From Porticoccaceae bacterium LTM1 (GTDB lineage: Bacteria > Pseudomonadota > Gammaproteobacteria > Pseudomonadales > Porticoccaceae), in contig CP127080.1 of NCBI GenBank assembly GCA_030252795.1, forward strand, positions 563,501 to 627,500: a DNA stretch of 64,000 nucleotides. Direction: 5' to 3'. A program made the translations under genes and the position numbers. The first letter of the stretch is position 1. Every line of letters begins with the position of its first letter. The notes under the pieces were generated by a model, which saw only the letters and a list, made by a program, of their open reading frames with translations, was not told the origin of the DNA and did no database searches. Below are positions 18,141 to 26,868 of the stretch, one piece after another.

Positions 18141-19190
18141 ATGTCTGGAGCTGTTGCGACCTTAATACAGTGGATGGAACGTGGACTGGTTCCCGATGGA
18201 GTAGTTCGCTTCGGTATTCGCAATCTCATTCGGCAGCGCGCCAGATCTTTGTCACCATCAGATTGTGAAGCTGCCGGGCAGATGCGCCGCCGTTTTATTG
18301 AAAGTATGTACGGCGCAGAAGTGGCGCCGGTACCGGAATTGGCTAACGAGCAGCATTATGAGGTCCCGGCGGCATTTTATGAGTTGGTGTTGGGCCGGCA
18401 TCGCAAGTACAGCTGCTGTTACTGGCGCGGCTCCCCGGGTGAAACCCTGGATACGGCTGAGATAAATTCATTGCGGGAAACCTGTGATCACGCCGATCTG
18501 CGTGACGGTCAACGAGTCATGGAACTGGGGTGTGGTTGGGGTTCGCTGAGCCTCTGGATGGCAGAACACTATCCCAATAGTTATTTCACAGTGGTCTCTA
18601 ATTCCGCTTCGCAAAAAGAGTTTATTGATCATCAGGCCCGAGAGCGATTACTGACAAACCTTACGGTGCTTACTGCCGATATGAATCATTTTGATATTGA
18701 ACAGAAGTTTGATCGCGTAGTGTCGGTAGAAATGTTCGAGCATATGCGCAATTGGCCCGCCTTGTTTGAGCGTATTCACCGCTGGCTGAATGATGATGGG
18801 AAATTTTTCATGCATGTATTTTGTCATCGCGCAGTGCCTTATAAGTTTGAAGTGCAGAACGACTCAGACTGGATGAGCCGGTATTTTTTCAGCGGCGGGA
18901 TGATGCCATCCGATGATCTGGCATTACATTTTCAATCGTCACTTCAGTGCGAACAGCAGTGGCGATGGGGTGGTTGTCACTACCAGAAAACTGCGCTGGC
19001 CTGGGTGGCAAATATGGATCGCCATCGCGATGAGATTCTATCGCTGTTTTCCCGGGTTTACGGCGCAGGCAAAGAGGTTCAATGGTTTAATCGCTGGCGA
19101 ATTTTCTTCTGGGCCTGCGCCGAATTGTTTGGTTATGACAATGGCCAGCAGTGGTGGGTGAGTCACTACCGGTTTAATAGGCACAGGTGA
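18141..19190 (+). CDS. SAM-dependent methyltransferase, CFA-synthase-like
   Basis: A class I methyltransferase of 349 residues with the SAM-binding motif VMELGCGWGSLSLWMAEHYP (about 128-147) and, further on, VVSVEMFEHMRNWPALFERI, as in cyclopropane fatty acid synthase relatives. It lacks the N-terminal lipid-binding domain arrangement of true Cfa, which is encoded separately at 23.5 kb. It is the first enzyme gene after litR (9 bp gap), and its stop overlaps the next frame. By family it should methylate an unsaturated acyl chain of a phospholipid; the exact product is unknown. Confidence 0.85.
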   Translation: MSGAVATLIQWMERGLVPDGVVRFGIRNLIRQRARSLSPSDCEAAGQMRRRFIESMYGAEVAPVPELANEQHYEVPAAFYELVLGRHRKYSCCYWRGSPGETLDTAEINSLRETCDHADLRDGQRVMELGCGWGSLSLWMAEHYPNSYFTVVSNSASQKEFIDHQARERLLTNLTVLTADMNHFDIEQKFDRVVSVEMFEHMRNWPALFERIHRWLNDDGKFFMHVFCHRAVPYKFEVQNDSDWMSRYFFSGGMMPSDDLALHFQSSLQCEQQWRWGGCHYQKTALAWVANMDRHRDEILSLFSRVYGAGKEVQWFNRWRIFFWACAELFGYDNGQQWWVSHYRFNRHR

Positions 19191-19195
19191 TTGGA

Positions 19196-19741
19196 ATGAA
19201 AAATCTAGTCAATTTGCTGATTTTTCAAACGGGCTGGCTCGCTTCAGTAGTGGGTGCCGCCAATGGCTATCCATGGCTATCCCTATTGGCTGTTGCCTTA
19301 TTGGTTCCACTCCATTGTGCGGTTGTAGGTCGAGCCTGCAAAATAGATTTTCAATTGATGGCTGCTCTTTTGATTGTCGGGCTGTGCTGGGATTCTTTCT
19401 TGCAAGCTTCGGGATTGGTCAGATTTCATCAGGGCTTTTGGCTGGGAAATGCGGCACCTTGCTGGATTCTCGCACTCTGGATACTCTTTTCGTTAACACT
19501 GAATCACTCACTTGGTTGGCTTCGTAAACGACTGTGGCTGGGACTGCTGTTTGGTGCGGTGGGTGGTCCGCTTTCCTATTTTGCCGGTGAAAAACTCGGT
19601 GCACTTTCATTGAATGAAAATTATTCGTTGCTGGTGATAGCGCTGGGCTGGGCACTGATAACCCCTCTGTGTTGCTGGTTGGCGAGAATATTTCATCGCC
19701 GATTGCAATTCAGCGAGCTGGCTGAGGGTAACGGAGTGTAG
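19196..19741 (+). CDS. DUF2878 membrane protein
   Basis: A 181-residue hydrophobic protein with about six membrane segments. The opening LVNLLIFQTGWLASVVGAA and the internal WLGNAAPCWILALWILFSLTLNHSL match the DUF2878 pattern. Members occur almost always in clusters with the Cfa-like and DUF1295 genes found here. No activity is known. ATG 19196 with GGA just before it is preferred to the overlapping GTG 19187. Confidence 0.8.
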   Translation: MKNLVNLLIFQTGWLASVVGAANGYPWLSLLAVALLVPLHCAVVGRACKIDFQLMAALLIVGLCWDSFLQASGLVRFHQGFWLGNAAPCWILALWILFSLTLNHSLGWLRKRLWLGLLFGAVGGPLSYFAGEKLGALSLNENYSLLVIALGWALITPLCCWLARIFHRRLQFSELAEGNGV

Positions 19742-19749
19742 GGGCGAAT

Positions 19750-20505
19750 ATGAATATTTGGGTGCCACTGTTAATCAATATGCTCGCCGGATTTCTGTGC
19801 TGGCTACTTAGTCTGAGATTAAAGGATGTCAGCATTGTCGATTCCCTGTGGAGCCTTATGTTCTGGTTGGCCGCCCTTTTTTGGTTGTGGCCGCTGGGAG
19901 GAGTGTCCGCCCGGGACCTGGTATTGCTGATTCTGGTCTCCATTTGGGCATGGAGGCTCAGTATTTATTTGACTGTGCGCAACTGGGGGAAGGCTGAGGA
20001 TCATCGCTACCAGGTTATTCGAAATAATAATTCTCCGGGATTTGAATGGAAAAGCCTGTTTATTGTTTTTTGTCTTCAGGCGCTGCTTGCCTGGATCGCT
20101 TCGCTGGTAATTTTGGGGGCTTCCGGAGAAAAACCTCTTGGTTGGCTCGATTATCTAGGCATCGCCTTATGGCTGCTTGGTTTTCTGTTTGAAACGGTGG
20201 GGGATGCTCAGTTAGCTGCCTTTAAAAAGCAAGCGGGCAGCGGTGCAGTGCTGAATAAAGGGTTATGGCGATACAGTCGCCACCCCAACTATTTTGGCGA
20301 ATGCTGTCTGTGGTGGGGGCTCTATCTGCTGGCGATATCTGCAGGCAATTACTGGGTGGTAGTGTCACCGATATTAATGACCCTGTTGTTACTCAAGGTG
20401 TCTGGAGTCAGCCTTCTTGAATCCACTATTACGGAACGCCGACCTGAGTACGCTGAATATATTCGTCGAACCAATGCTTTTATACCCTGGCTTCCCAAAC
20501 CCTGA
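19750..20505 (+). CDS. DUF1295 membrane protein, steroid-5-alpha-reductase-like fold
   Basis: A 251-residue protein with about six membrane helices. The C-terminal block LWRYSRHPNYFGECCLWWGLYL (about 174-195) is the hallmark shared by DUF1295 proteins and isoprenylcysteine methyltransferase or steroid reductase relatives, where it binds NADPH or SAM. In this operon a reductive or methylating step on a lipid is plausible but unproven. It begins 8 bp after the DUF2878 gene. Confidence 0.87.
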   Translation: MNIWVPLLINMLAGFLCWLLSLRLKDVSIVDSLWSLMFWLAALFWLWPLGGVSARDLVLLILVSIWAWRLSIYLTVRNWGKAEDHRYQVIRNNNSPGFEWKSLFIVFCLQALLAWIASLVILGASGEKPLGWLDYLGIALWLLGFLFETVGDAQLAAFKKQAGSGAVLNKGLWRYSRHPNYFGECCLWWGLYLLAISAGNYWVVVSPILMTLLLLKVSGVSLLESTITERRPEYAEYIRRTNAFIPWLPKP

Positions 20506-20543
20506 ATACTTTGACAACTCCTTGCTCGACAAGGAAGGTGTGA

Positions 20544-21503
20544 ATGATGGAAAAGTTGCGAAACACCCTGATGCTGTGGATAGACAGTGGTCGCCGTGTC
20601 GACAGCAATGAGGATGATACGGACAATGAAATTGATTGGCTTAGGATTGTTCCATTCATTTTAATGCATCTGGCCTGTTTTTCTGTAATTTGGGTGGGCT
20701 GGAGTCCGGTAGCAGTTGTTGTTGCTCTGTTCCTCTATGGCATACGCATGTTTGCCATTACTGCGTTTTATCACCGCTATTTTTCCCATAAATCCTTTCA
20801 GACTTCTCGAGCAGTGCAGTTTATTTTTGCGGTTATTGGCGCAGCCTCTGTACAGCGAGGGCCACTTTGGTGGGCGGCTCACCACCGTAATCATCACGCC
20901 AATTCCGACGAGCCGAACGATGCCCATTCGCCGGTTCAGGATAGCTTCTGGTGGAGTCATATGGGCTGGTTTTTAAGTCGCAAACATTTTGAAACGCGCT
21001 GGCAATATGTCAAAGACTGGAGCCGTTACCCAGAGCTGGTTTTCCTGGATCGGTTCGATCTGTTGGTGCCAGCCGTGTTGGCAGTGTCGATGTATATTCT
21101 TGGGGCGCTCCTGCAAACATTGGCGCCAGCCCTGGAAACCAGCGGATTGCAGATGTTGGTTTGGGGCTTTTTTATTTCAACGGTAGTGTTGTATCACGCC
21201 ACGTTTACTATTAATTCATTGGCGCACCGGTTTGGCAAAAAACGTTACCCGACAAGCGATGACAGCCGCAATAATTTCTGGTTGGCACTGCTGACTTTCG
21301 GGGAAGGATGGCACAACAATCATCATTTTTACCCTCGCTCAGTTCGACAGGGGCACCGTTGGTGGGAGCTGGATTTCACTTATGCAATATTAAAGCTGAT
21401 GGCTGCATTTGGGCTGGTTTGGAGAATGACGCCGGTACCAGAACGAATTCGAAGGCAACGAAATAATCCGGTTTCATCAAGGGCGGTGGGGGATAAGCAA
21501 TGA
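20544..21503 (+). CDS. Acyl-CoA / fatty acid desaturase
   Basis: A membrane di-iron desaturase of 319 residues. The three histidine boxes are present: HRYFSH (about 74-79), HHRNHH (about 114-119) and HNNHH (about 257-261), with hydrophobic segments between them. It resembles delta-9 acyl-CoA desaturases and would add a double bond to an acyl chain. Two tandem ATGs (20544, 20547) follow an AAGGAAGG ribosome site. Its end overlaps the FAD oxidoreductase gene by 4 bp. In this cluster it may supply the substrate for the methyltransferases. Confidence 0.92.
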   Translation: MMEKLRNTLMLWIDSGRRVDSNEDDTDNEIDWLRIVPFILMHLACFSVIWVGWSPVAVVVALFLYGIRMFAITAFYHRYFSHKSFQTSRAVQFIFAVIGAASVQRGPLWWAAHHRNHHANSDEPNDAHSPVQDSFWWSHMGWFLSRKHFETRWQYVKDWSRYPELVFLDRFDLLVPAVLAVSMYILGALLQTLAPALETSGLQMLVWGFFISTVVLYHATFTINSLAHRFGKKRYPTSDDSRNNFWLALLTFGEGWHNNHHFYPRSVRQGHRWWELDFTYAILKLMAAFGLVWRMTPVPERIRRQRNNPVSSRAVGDKQ

Positions 21504-22774
21504 AAGTAGCCATTATCGGTACTGGCATTAGTGGCAATGTAATGGCCTATCACCTTTGTGCCGAACATCAGGTAACTGTTTTTGAAGCCAATGATTATGT
21601 TGGCGGCCATACCCATACCCATGAAATTGAAGTGGGTAACCAGACTCTGGCAGTAGACTCCGGCTTTATTGTATTTAATCGTAAAACCTATCCCAATTTT
21701 GTGCACTTGTTACGCCAGCTCGGTGTTGAGTGGCAAGAGAGCTGCATGAGCTTCAGTGTTCGTTGCGAGCGCTCGGGGCTGGAGTATAACGGCACAAATA
21801 TGAATGGGCTTTTTGCACAACGGCGCAATTTGTTGAACCCCGCGTTTTATCGTTTTTTATCAGAAATTATTCGCTTTAACCGTGAGTCAATAGCCTTGTT
21901 GAATTTGCCAAATGAGTCGCTGACTTTTGGCGAGTTCTTGCGTGATGGCGGTTACAGTCAGCGCTTTATCGACAGCTACATAATTCCAATGGGCGCTGCT
22001 ATCTGGTCCACCAGTGCAGAGCTGATGCTGAAGTTTCCGGCGCAATTCTTTATTCGTTTTTTTGATAATCACGGGATGCTGAGTATTGATGAGCGACCGC
22101 AATGGTATGTAATCAAGGGCGGTTCGAAAGAGTATGTCAAAAAGCTATGTGGCCCATTTGCCGATCGTATTCGCCTTAATTGCCCGGTTACATCGGTCAG
22201 GCGTTTTTCTGATCGTGTCGAGATTACCAGTCGCGATGGGGTTGAAGCTTTTGATGTGGTGATTTTTGCCTGTCACAGTGATCAGGCGTTGATATTGTTG
22301 AGTGATCCGGATGAAACCGAGCTCAAGATTCTGTCGGCTTTTCCGTATCAGAAAAATACTGCATTGCTGCACAGTGATGTATCAGTTATGCCAACCCGGC
22401 GTCGTGCATGGGCGTCATGGAATTATCGGGTGCGGGGCGATGGGGTGGCTAAGCCGATAGTCAGTTATCACATGAACAGGCTCCAGAGTTTGCCTGTAAA
22501 ACAGAACTTTTTTGTCACACTAAACGACAATGAACGAATCAATCCTAAGTTGGTTTTGCGTGAGTTGACCTATCACCATCCACTTTTTACTGTCCCGGGA
22601 ATCGCGGCACAAAAACGCCACAGGGAAATTAATGGTGTGAATCGCACATTTTTTGCTGGCGCTTACTGGCGATATGGGTTTCATGAAGATGGGGTGGTAA
22701 GCGCGTTGGATACTCTTGAGCACTTTCGACAATGGCGAGCCAATGAACAGTTGTCTTTACGAAGGATGGGTTAG
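21500..22774 (+). CDS. FAD-dependent oxidoreductase (amine-oxidase / desaturase-like)
   Basis: The 424-residue protein opens with a dinucleotide-binding motif [14 protein letters not shown] (residues 5-18), then [16 protein letters not shown], and ends with a FAD-contacting segment [19 protein letters not shown]. Such proteins sit beside DUF1365 and Cfa genes in many proteobacteria. Relatives in Rhodobacter belong to the singlet-oxygen response and furan fatty acid work. The redox step here is unknown. It overlaps both neighbours, by 4 bp upstream and by 32 bp with the DUF1365 gene. Confidence 0.9.
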   Translation: MKVAIIGTGISGNVMAYHLCAEHQVTVFEANDYVGGHTHTHEIEVGNQTLAVDSGFIVFNRKTYPNFVHLLRQLGVEWQESCMSFSVRCERSGLEYNGTNMNGLFAQRRNLLNPAFYRFLSEIIRFNRESIALLNLPNESLTFGEFLRDGGYSQRFIDSYIIPMGAAIWSTSAELMLKFPAQFFIRFFDNHGMLSIDERPQWYVIKGGSKEYVKKLCGPFADRIRLNCPVTSVRRFSDRVEITSRDGVEAFDVVIFACHSDQALILLSDPDETELKILSAFPYQKNTALLHSDVSVMPTRRRAWASWNYRVRGDGVAKPIVSYHMNRLQSLPVKQNFFVTLNDNERINPKLVLRELTYHHPLFTVPGIAAQKRHREINGVNRTFFAGAYWRYGFHEDGVVSALDTLEHFRQWRANEQLSLRRMG

Positions 22775-23534
22775 GCACCGGCGGTTTAAGCCGCGTAATC
22801 ATCAGTTCCACTATCGGCTGTTTATGCTGTATGTGGATCTGGACGAGTTGCCTTTGTTATTTAAAAAGCGCTGGTTGTGGTCGGCATCCGGGCCGGCATT
22901 GGCACATTTTCGACGCAGTGACCATCTTGGTAAAGCATCAGAGCCGCTTGCTGACTCTGTGTGTAATCTGATTTTGAAGCGCACTGGGAAAAAGTTCGAG
23001 GGGTCTATACGGTTGCTCACCCACTTAGGGTACTGGGGGCATCGATTTAACCCGGTTAGCTTCTTTTACTGTTACTCAAAAGGTGAAGAAGAGCTTCAAT
23101 TTATTGTCGCGGAGATCAATAACACCCCTTGGCGGGAACAGCATTGCTATGTGCTGGACTGTGAGAAACGGCAAGGTCACAAGTTTAACTTTGATAAACA
23201 GTTTCATGTCTCGCCATTTATGCCAATGAGCATGGCATATCAGTGGCGATTTAATCGACCCGGAGAGTCTCTCGCAGTACAGATGGAGAATTTTCACAAC
23301 GAAGAGCGGATTTTTGATGCCACTCTTTCCATGCAAAGCAAGGCATTAACCGGGAAAAACCTGGCGTCAGCACTGGTGCGATTTCCCTTCATGACTCTGC
23401 AGGTGGTGGTGGGAATTTATTGGCAGGCTTTCCGGTTGTGGTGCAAGAAAGTGCCATTTTATTCCCACCCCAAACATTCGGATTCTCATAATCCAAAAAG
23501 GCAAACGGATTTTTCCAAGGAGGAGCAATCATGA
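22743..23534 (+). CDS. DUF1365 protein
   Basis: A 263-residue protein with the family blocks [20 protein letters not shown] (about 5-24), [18 protein letters not shown] and [20 protein letters not shown]1365 proteins are nearly always encoded between an FAD oxidoreductase and a Cfa-type methyltransferase, and are presumed to take part in the same lipid modification. No reaction is assigned. ATG 22743 lies inside the preceding gene. The end overlaps the cfa start by 4 bp (ATGA), which indicates translational coupling. Confidence 0.92.
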   Translation: MNSCLYEGWVRHRRFKPRNHQFHYRLFMLYVDLDELPLLFKKRWLWSASGPALAHFRRSDHLGKASEPLADSVCNLILKRTGKKFEGSIRLLTHLGYWGHRFNPVSFFYCYSKGEEELQFIVAEINNTPWREQHCYVLDCEKRQGHKFNFDKQFHVSPFMPMSMAYQWRFNRPGESLAVQMENFHNEERIFDATLSMQSKALTGKNLASALVRFPFMTLQVVVGIYWQAFRLWCKKVPFYSHPKHSDSHNPKRQTDFSKEEQS

Positions 23535-24802
23535 AAAGTTCTCAATTGGTACAACGAATGGTGGATGAAAATCGCGGTCACTGGTTGGCCAGGCTTGCAA
23601 AACGGTTACTGCATAGCAAGTTTTCCCGATTGCAGGTGGGAGCGGTGCAAATCGTAGAGGGTCAGCAGAGCTATCGGTTTGGTTGTCTCGATAAGGACTT
23701 TCCTGAATTGATACGAATTGAAGTGCTGGATCAGGCGTTTTATCCGGAAGTGGTTTTTGGCGGCAGTATCGGCGCCGGTGAATCCTATATGCGCGGTGCC
23801 TGGAAGTGTTCGCAGCTGACCGAATTGGTGCGGCTGATGTTGCGAAATCGCAATGTGCTGGATGCGGTAGATAGCGGAGCCGGTCAACTGCTAAAACCAT
23901 TAAATAAATTATTTCATTGCATGCAGCGCAATACCTTGTCCGGCAGTCGCCGTAATATAGCCGCGCATTATGATCTGGGTAACGATATGTTTGCGGCATT
24001 CCTCGACGAAACTATGACCTACTCCTGTGGCATTTTTGAGGATGAAAATGCCACCATGTATGACGCTTCTGTGGCCAAGCTGGATCGGGTTTGCCGGAAG
24101 CTGAAGTTGTCCAGCGAAGATCACCTCCTGGAGATAGGCACCGGTTGGGGAAGTATGGCAATACATGCCGCAAGTCACTACGGGTGCCGGGTGACCACAA
24201 CCACCATATCCGGGAAGCAGCACCAACTTGCAGTCCAGCGCATTGAGGCGGCGGGGCTGTCTGACCGAATTACCGTGTTGTTGAAGGATTATCGCGAGCT
24301 GGAAGGCGAGTACGACAAACTGGTCTCGATAGAGATGATTGAGGCTATCGGATACCGTAATTATCCCCAGTACTTTCGAAAATGTGCGCGGCTGTTAAAG
24401 CCCGAGGGAGCAATGTTGCTTCAGACCATTACTATCGCAGATCAGCGATTTGACCAAGCGGCCAAGTCCGTGGACTTTATTCAGCGTTACATCTTTCCTG
24501 GCAGTTGTATACCGTCAGTTGCTGCGATGACGGATGCTATAGCAAAGCACAGCGACCTCCGACTCTATAATCTGGAAGACATTGGCCCCCATTACGCAAC
24601 TACCCTGGCACACTGGCGCGACCAATTTTTTGCCAATATTGATCAGATTAGAGCTCAGGGATATCCATGCGAATTTGAACTGATGTGGGAGTTCTATCTC
24701 TGCTACTGCGAGGGCGGGTTCCTCGAACGCGCGTTAGGGGATGTGCAAATGTTACTGGTTAAGCCTCTAAACAGACAATCCCCTTTGATAACCGCAAATT
24801 AA
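23531..24802 (+). CDS. cfa: Cyclopropane-fatty-acyl-phospholipid synthase
   Basis: Cfa transfers a methylene group from SAM to the double bond of a phospholipid acyl chain. The 423-residue protein has the N-terminal lipid-binding half and a C-terminal methyltransferase half. The latter shows [18 protein letters not shown] (about 138-155), the SAM motif [34 protein letters not shown] and IFPGSCIPS. These are the standard active-site regions. An AAGGAGG site precedes the start. With the second Cfa-like protein upstream, the operon encodes two distinct methyltransferases, so two methylation events or two substrates are likely. Confidence 0.93.
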   Translation: MKSSQLVQRMVDENRGHWLARLAKRLLHSKFSRLQVGAVQIVEGQQSYRFGCLDKDFPELIRIEVLDQAFYPEVVFGGSIGAGESYMRGAWKCSQLTELVRLMLRNRNVLDAVDSGAGQLLKPLNKLFHCMQRNTLSGSRRNIAAHYDLGNDMFAAFLDETMTYSCGIFEDENATMYDASVAKLDRVCRKLKLSSEDHLLEIGTGWGSMAIHAASHYGCRVTTTTISGKQHQLAVQRIEAAGLSDRITVLLKDYRELEGEYDKLVSIEMIEAIGYRNYPQYFRKCARLLKPEGAMLLQTITIADQRFDQAAKSVDFIQRYIFPGSCIPSVAAMTDAIAKHSDLRLYNLEDIGPHYATTLAHWRDQFFANIDQIRAQGYPCEFELMWEFYLCYCEGGFLERALGDVQMLLVKPLNRQSPLITAN

Positions 24803-24980
24803 CCGGGTTGCAAAGACAATGCTCCAGACTGTTTACCCGTTTGCTACATCATTTCTCCATCTTTGTCTGCTAATTTGCTAACTGGTAGTCACTGGACCTG
24901 TGTATCAGTGATGAGAAAGTTGCCATTGGCGGAGCTACAGTTGAACCCTGCAAATCAGTTTTGTACTTGGGGGGTATGAA

Positions 24981-25199
24981 ATGAAGCTTTGCTTTCGGTG
25001 TGTAACAGCTTTTGTGATCGCCGCGGCGTTTGCGGGATTGATGGTAGTTTATACATACAGCTGCCATATGCCATCCATTTTGGTGGCAGGTGTTGGTATT
25101 TGTGCCTCGATATTGCTCGGTGAGAGGTCCTTGGGTAAGGACGATCATCCTGTAGAGCGTCGAGAAGGAGCAAACCAATCGTCAAGAAGAAGTGTTTAG
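24981..25199 (+). CDS. Small membrane protein (72 aa), unknown
   Basis: The frame starts at ATG 24981 behind GGGGG at a suitable distance. It encodes an N-terminal hydrophobic helix (about 8-27), a second hydrophobic stretch (about 31-47) and a charged tail rich in K, D, E and R. I recognise no family. It lies 178 bp after cfa and before another small membrane frame. Coding is plausible from the ribosome site and hydrophobic pattern, but not proven. Confidence 0.45.
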   Translation: MKLCFRCVTAFVIAAAFAGLMVVYTYSCHMPSILVAGVGICASILLGERSLGKDDHPVERREGANQSSRRSV

Positions 25200-25239
25200 G
25201 GCCGGAAGGCTAATGTTGTTGTTTGATAGGAGTTGGATC

Positions 25240-25431
25240 ATGAGGATGTGTACTTGGCGTAGTGCTTTGGGGTTGGTGGCAGGTGCTGCTGTTGGCTACC
25301 TGATAGATCTGGTAACAGGTCAGCTTGGTGTTTGGATCAGTCTTGGTGCTGGTCTGGGGGCTGGGTGTGGAGCCACTTTCCAGATGCTGGCTGATAACGA
25401 ATTTGACGACTCTGCAGCTAATTACTGCTGA
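25240..25431 (+). CDS. Small glycine-rich membrane protein (63 aa), unknown
   Basis: ATG 25240 follows AGGAG by nine bases. The product has two hydrophobic, glycine-rich helices (around ALGLVAGAAVGYLIDLV and WISLGAGLGAGCGATF) with an acidic tail. It looks like a small integral membrane protein; no family is recognised. It is followed by a good terminator at 25481, which supports a real transcript reaching this point, possibly the end of the lipid operon. Confidence 0.5.
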   Translation: MRMCTWRSALGLVAGAAVGYLIDLVTGQLGVWISLGAGLGAGCGATFQMLADNEFDDSAANYC

Positions 25432-25480
25432 GCCGTAACAATAGCTCGTTCACAAGAGCGGCTACTTAACCTTTTCTATG

Positions 25481-25510
25481 CCACTGCCCATCGGGCGGTG
25501 GTTTTTTTTT
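25481..25510 (+). terminator. Rho-independent terminator between convergent genes
   Basis: The stem CCACTGCCC / GGGCGGTGG (one T-G pair) with loop ATC is followed by ten T. It ends the rightward transcript of the lipid region just before the convergent flavin reductase gene. Confidence 0.88.
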
Positions 25511-25515
25511 GCCAG

Positions 25516-26001
25516 TTAATCCTCGGCGACGCTTTTGTAGCGGCCACAGTGGAATAGCAGGGGGGAGCCACCGTGATAATCAAAGTCACGGACTTTGCCT
25601 ACGATGATGATGTGATCCCCGCCCTCATAGCAATGTTCGGTTGTGCATACGAAACGGGTTTCGTAGTCAGGCAGTAAAGGTGTGCCATTACTATCCGGTT
25701 GCCATTGGAGATTGGTGAATTTGTCATTCTCGCTGCTGGCAAACAGGTTGGATAGCGCTTCCTGTTCACGCTTGAGAATGTGAATTGCAAAATGGTCGGT
25801 TTTGGTGAAGGTTTCCAGATAGCGCGAGCGCTTGTCGATACTCCAAAGTACCAGTGGCGGATCCAGGGAGACCGAGGCAAAGCTGTTAACGGTCATCCCG
25901 ATTGGCTCACCCGTATCACTTGCACTGGTAACCACAGTGACACCGGTAGCAAAGGTGCCAAGTGCATTGCGAAACTCCCGCTTGTGGTCAATAACTTTCA
26001 T
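25516..26001 (-). CDS. Flavin reductase family protein
   Basis: A 161-residue protein with the split-barrel FMN-binding fold of HpaC-like reductases. Its landmarks are FRNALGTFATGVTVVTS (about 10-26), GMTVNSFASVSLDPPLVLWSI and the late GGDHIIIVGKV. Such proteins reduce FMN or FAD with NAD(P)H, often for a partner monooxygenase; none is adjacent here. It is on the opposite strand to the lipid operon and 90 bp downstream of the Lrp-type gene, with which it may be co-transcribed. Confidence 0.9.
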   Translation of the reverse strand: MKVIDHKREFRNALGTFATGVTVVTSASDTGEPIGMTVNSFASVSLDPPLVLWSIDKRSRYLETFTKTDHFAIHILKREQEALSNLFASSENDKFTNLQWQPDSNGTPLLPDYETRFVCTTEHCYEGGDHIIIVGKVRDFDYHGGSPLLFHCGRYKSVAED

Positions 26002-26091
26002 ATCGATCTGTCAGGTTACTCTTTGTGGGGCGCGCATTGTGCCGTACTGTAGTGTCGAAAACCACCTTCTGTTGGGGCCTGTTAACAGGCT

Positions 26092-26589
26092 CTACAGCTG
26101 GTCATGGTCGTAAAACTGAAGTGGCAAGGCCGTATCAGACTTCACTTCCTGCATTGCCACATAAGTATGTGTTTCCCGGACATTGGGGATGTTGGCCAGC
26201 TCTTCACCAAGGAAGCGTCGATAAGTTTGCATGTCTGAAGTGCGTACTTTTAGCAGGTAGTCAAAGCCCCCGGAAACCATGTGGCACTCCTGTACTTCTT
26301 CGAGCTGGCTGATGGCGCGATTGAATTCATCCAGCTCCCTTGAGGCGGTGCTACGCAGGGAGACCTGGATAAATGCCAGCAGGCCAGTACGCAATTTATA
26401 AGGGTCGAGAATGCAGGTGTAACGTTGTATGTAACCATCACGCTCGAGCCTTTTGACCCGCTCCAGGCAAGGAGGAGGTGTCAAATGAACTCTTTCAGCC
26501 AGTTCGACATTGGATATTTTGCTGTTCTTTTGCAGTATGGCCAGGATCTGTAAGTCCACTCGATCTAACGGCTTATTCTTTTTGCTCAT
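26092..26589 (-). CDS. Lrp/AsnC-family transcriptional regulator
   Basis: The 165-residue protein has an N-terminal winged helix (LDRV-type start, ISNVELAERVHLTPPPCLERVKRL in two parts, about 20-46) and a C-terminal RAM/ACT sensor domain (GLLAFIQVSL, CHMVSGGFDYLLKVRTSDM). This is the layout of leucine-responsive regulators that sense amino acids. The target is unknown; genes on either side (flavin reductase, pepQ) are candidates. The divergent space up to 26868 (279 bp) probably holds promoters for both directions, but I could not fix any hexamers. Confidence 0.93.
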   Translation of the reverse strand: MSKKNKPLDRVDLQILAILQKNSKISNVELAERVHLTPPPCLERVKRLERDGYIQRYTCILDPYKLRTGLLAFIQVSLRSTASRELDEFNRAISQLEEVQECHMVSGGFDYLLKVRTSDMQTYRRFLGEELANIPNVRETHTYVAMQEVKSDTALPLQFYDHDQL

Positions 26590-26868
26590 GACTTTGTTAG
26601 GTATTGTCGATGATGATCATTATTCTATTCCAAATTTTAGGGTTTTGCCTGCTCCGGGTTCTGAACCACTTTCGATCTGCGCCGAAAACAAGTAAATTGG
26701 CGCGTTTTGTCGAATCGTTACAGCGTACACAATTTACACACGAATGCTGGCATTGATCGCCAGGCATAAGAGCAGAGAGGCTCAAACTGGGTTATATACC
26801 CATCGAAAAGGAGTTTCGGTGTCAGGAAAGGCAGTGTCAGCCGTCACGGGTATCAAACTGAGGGCACC

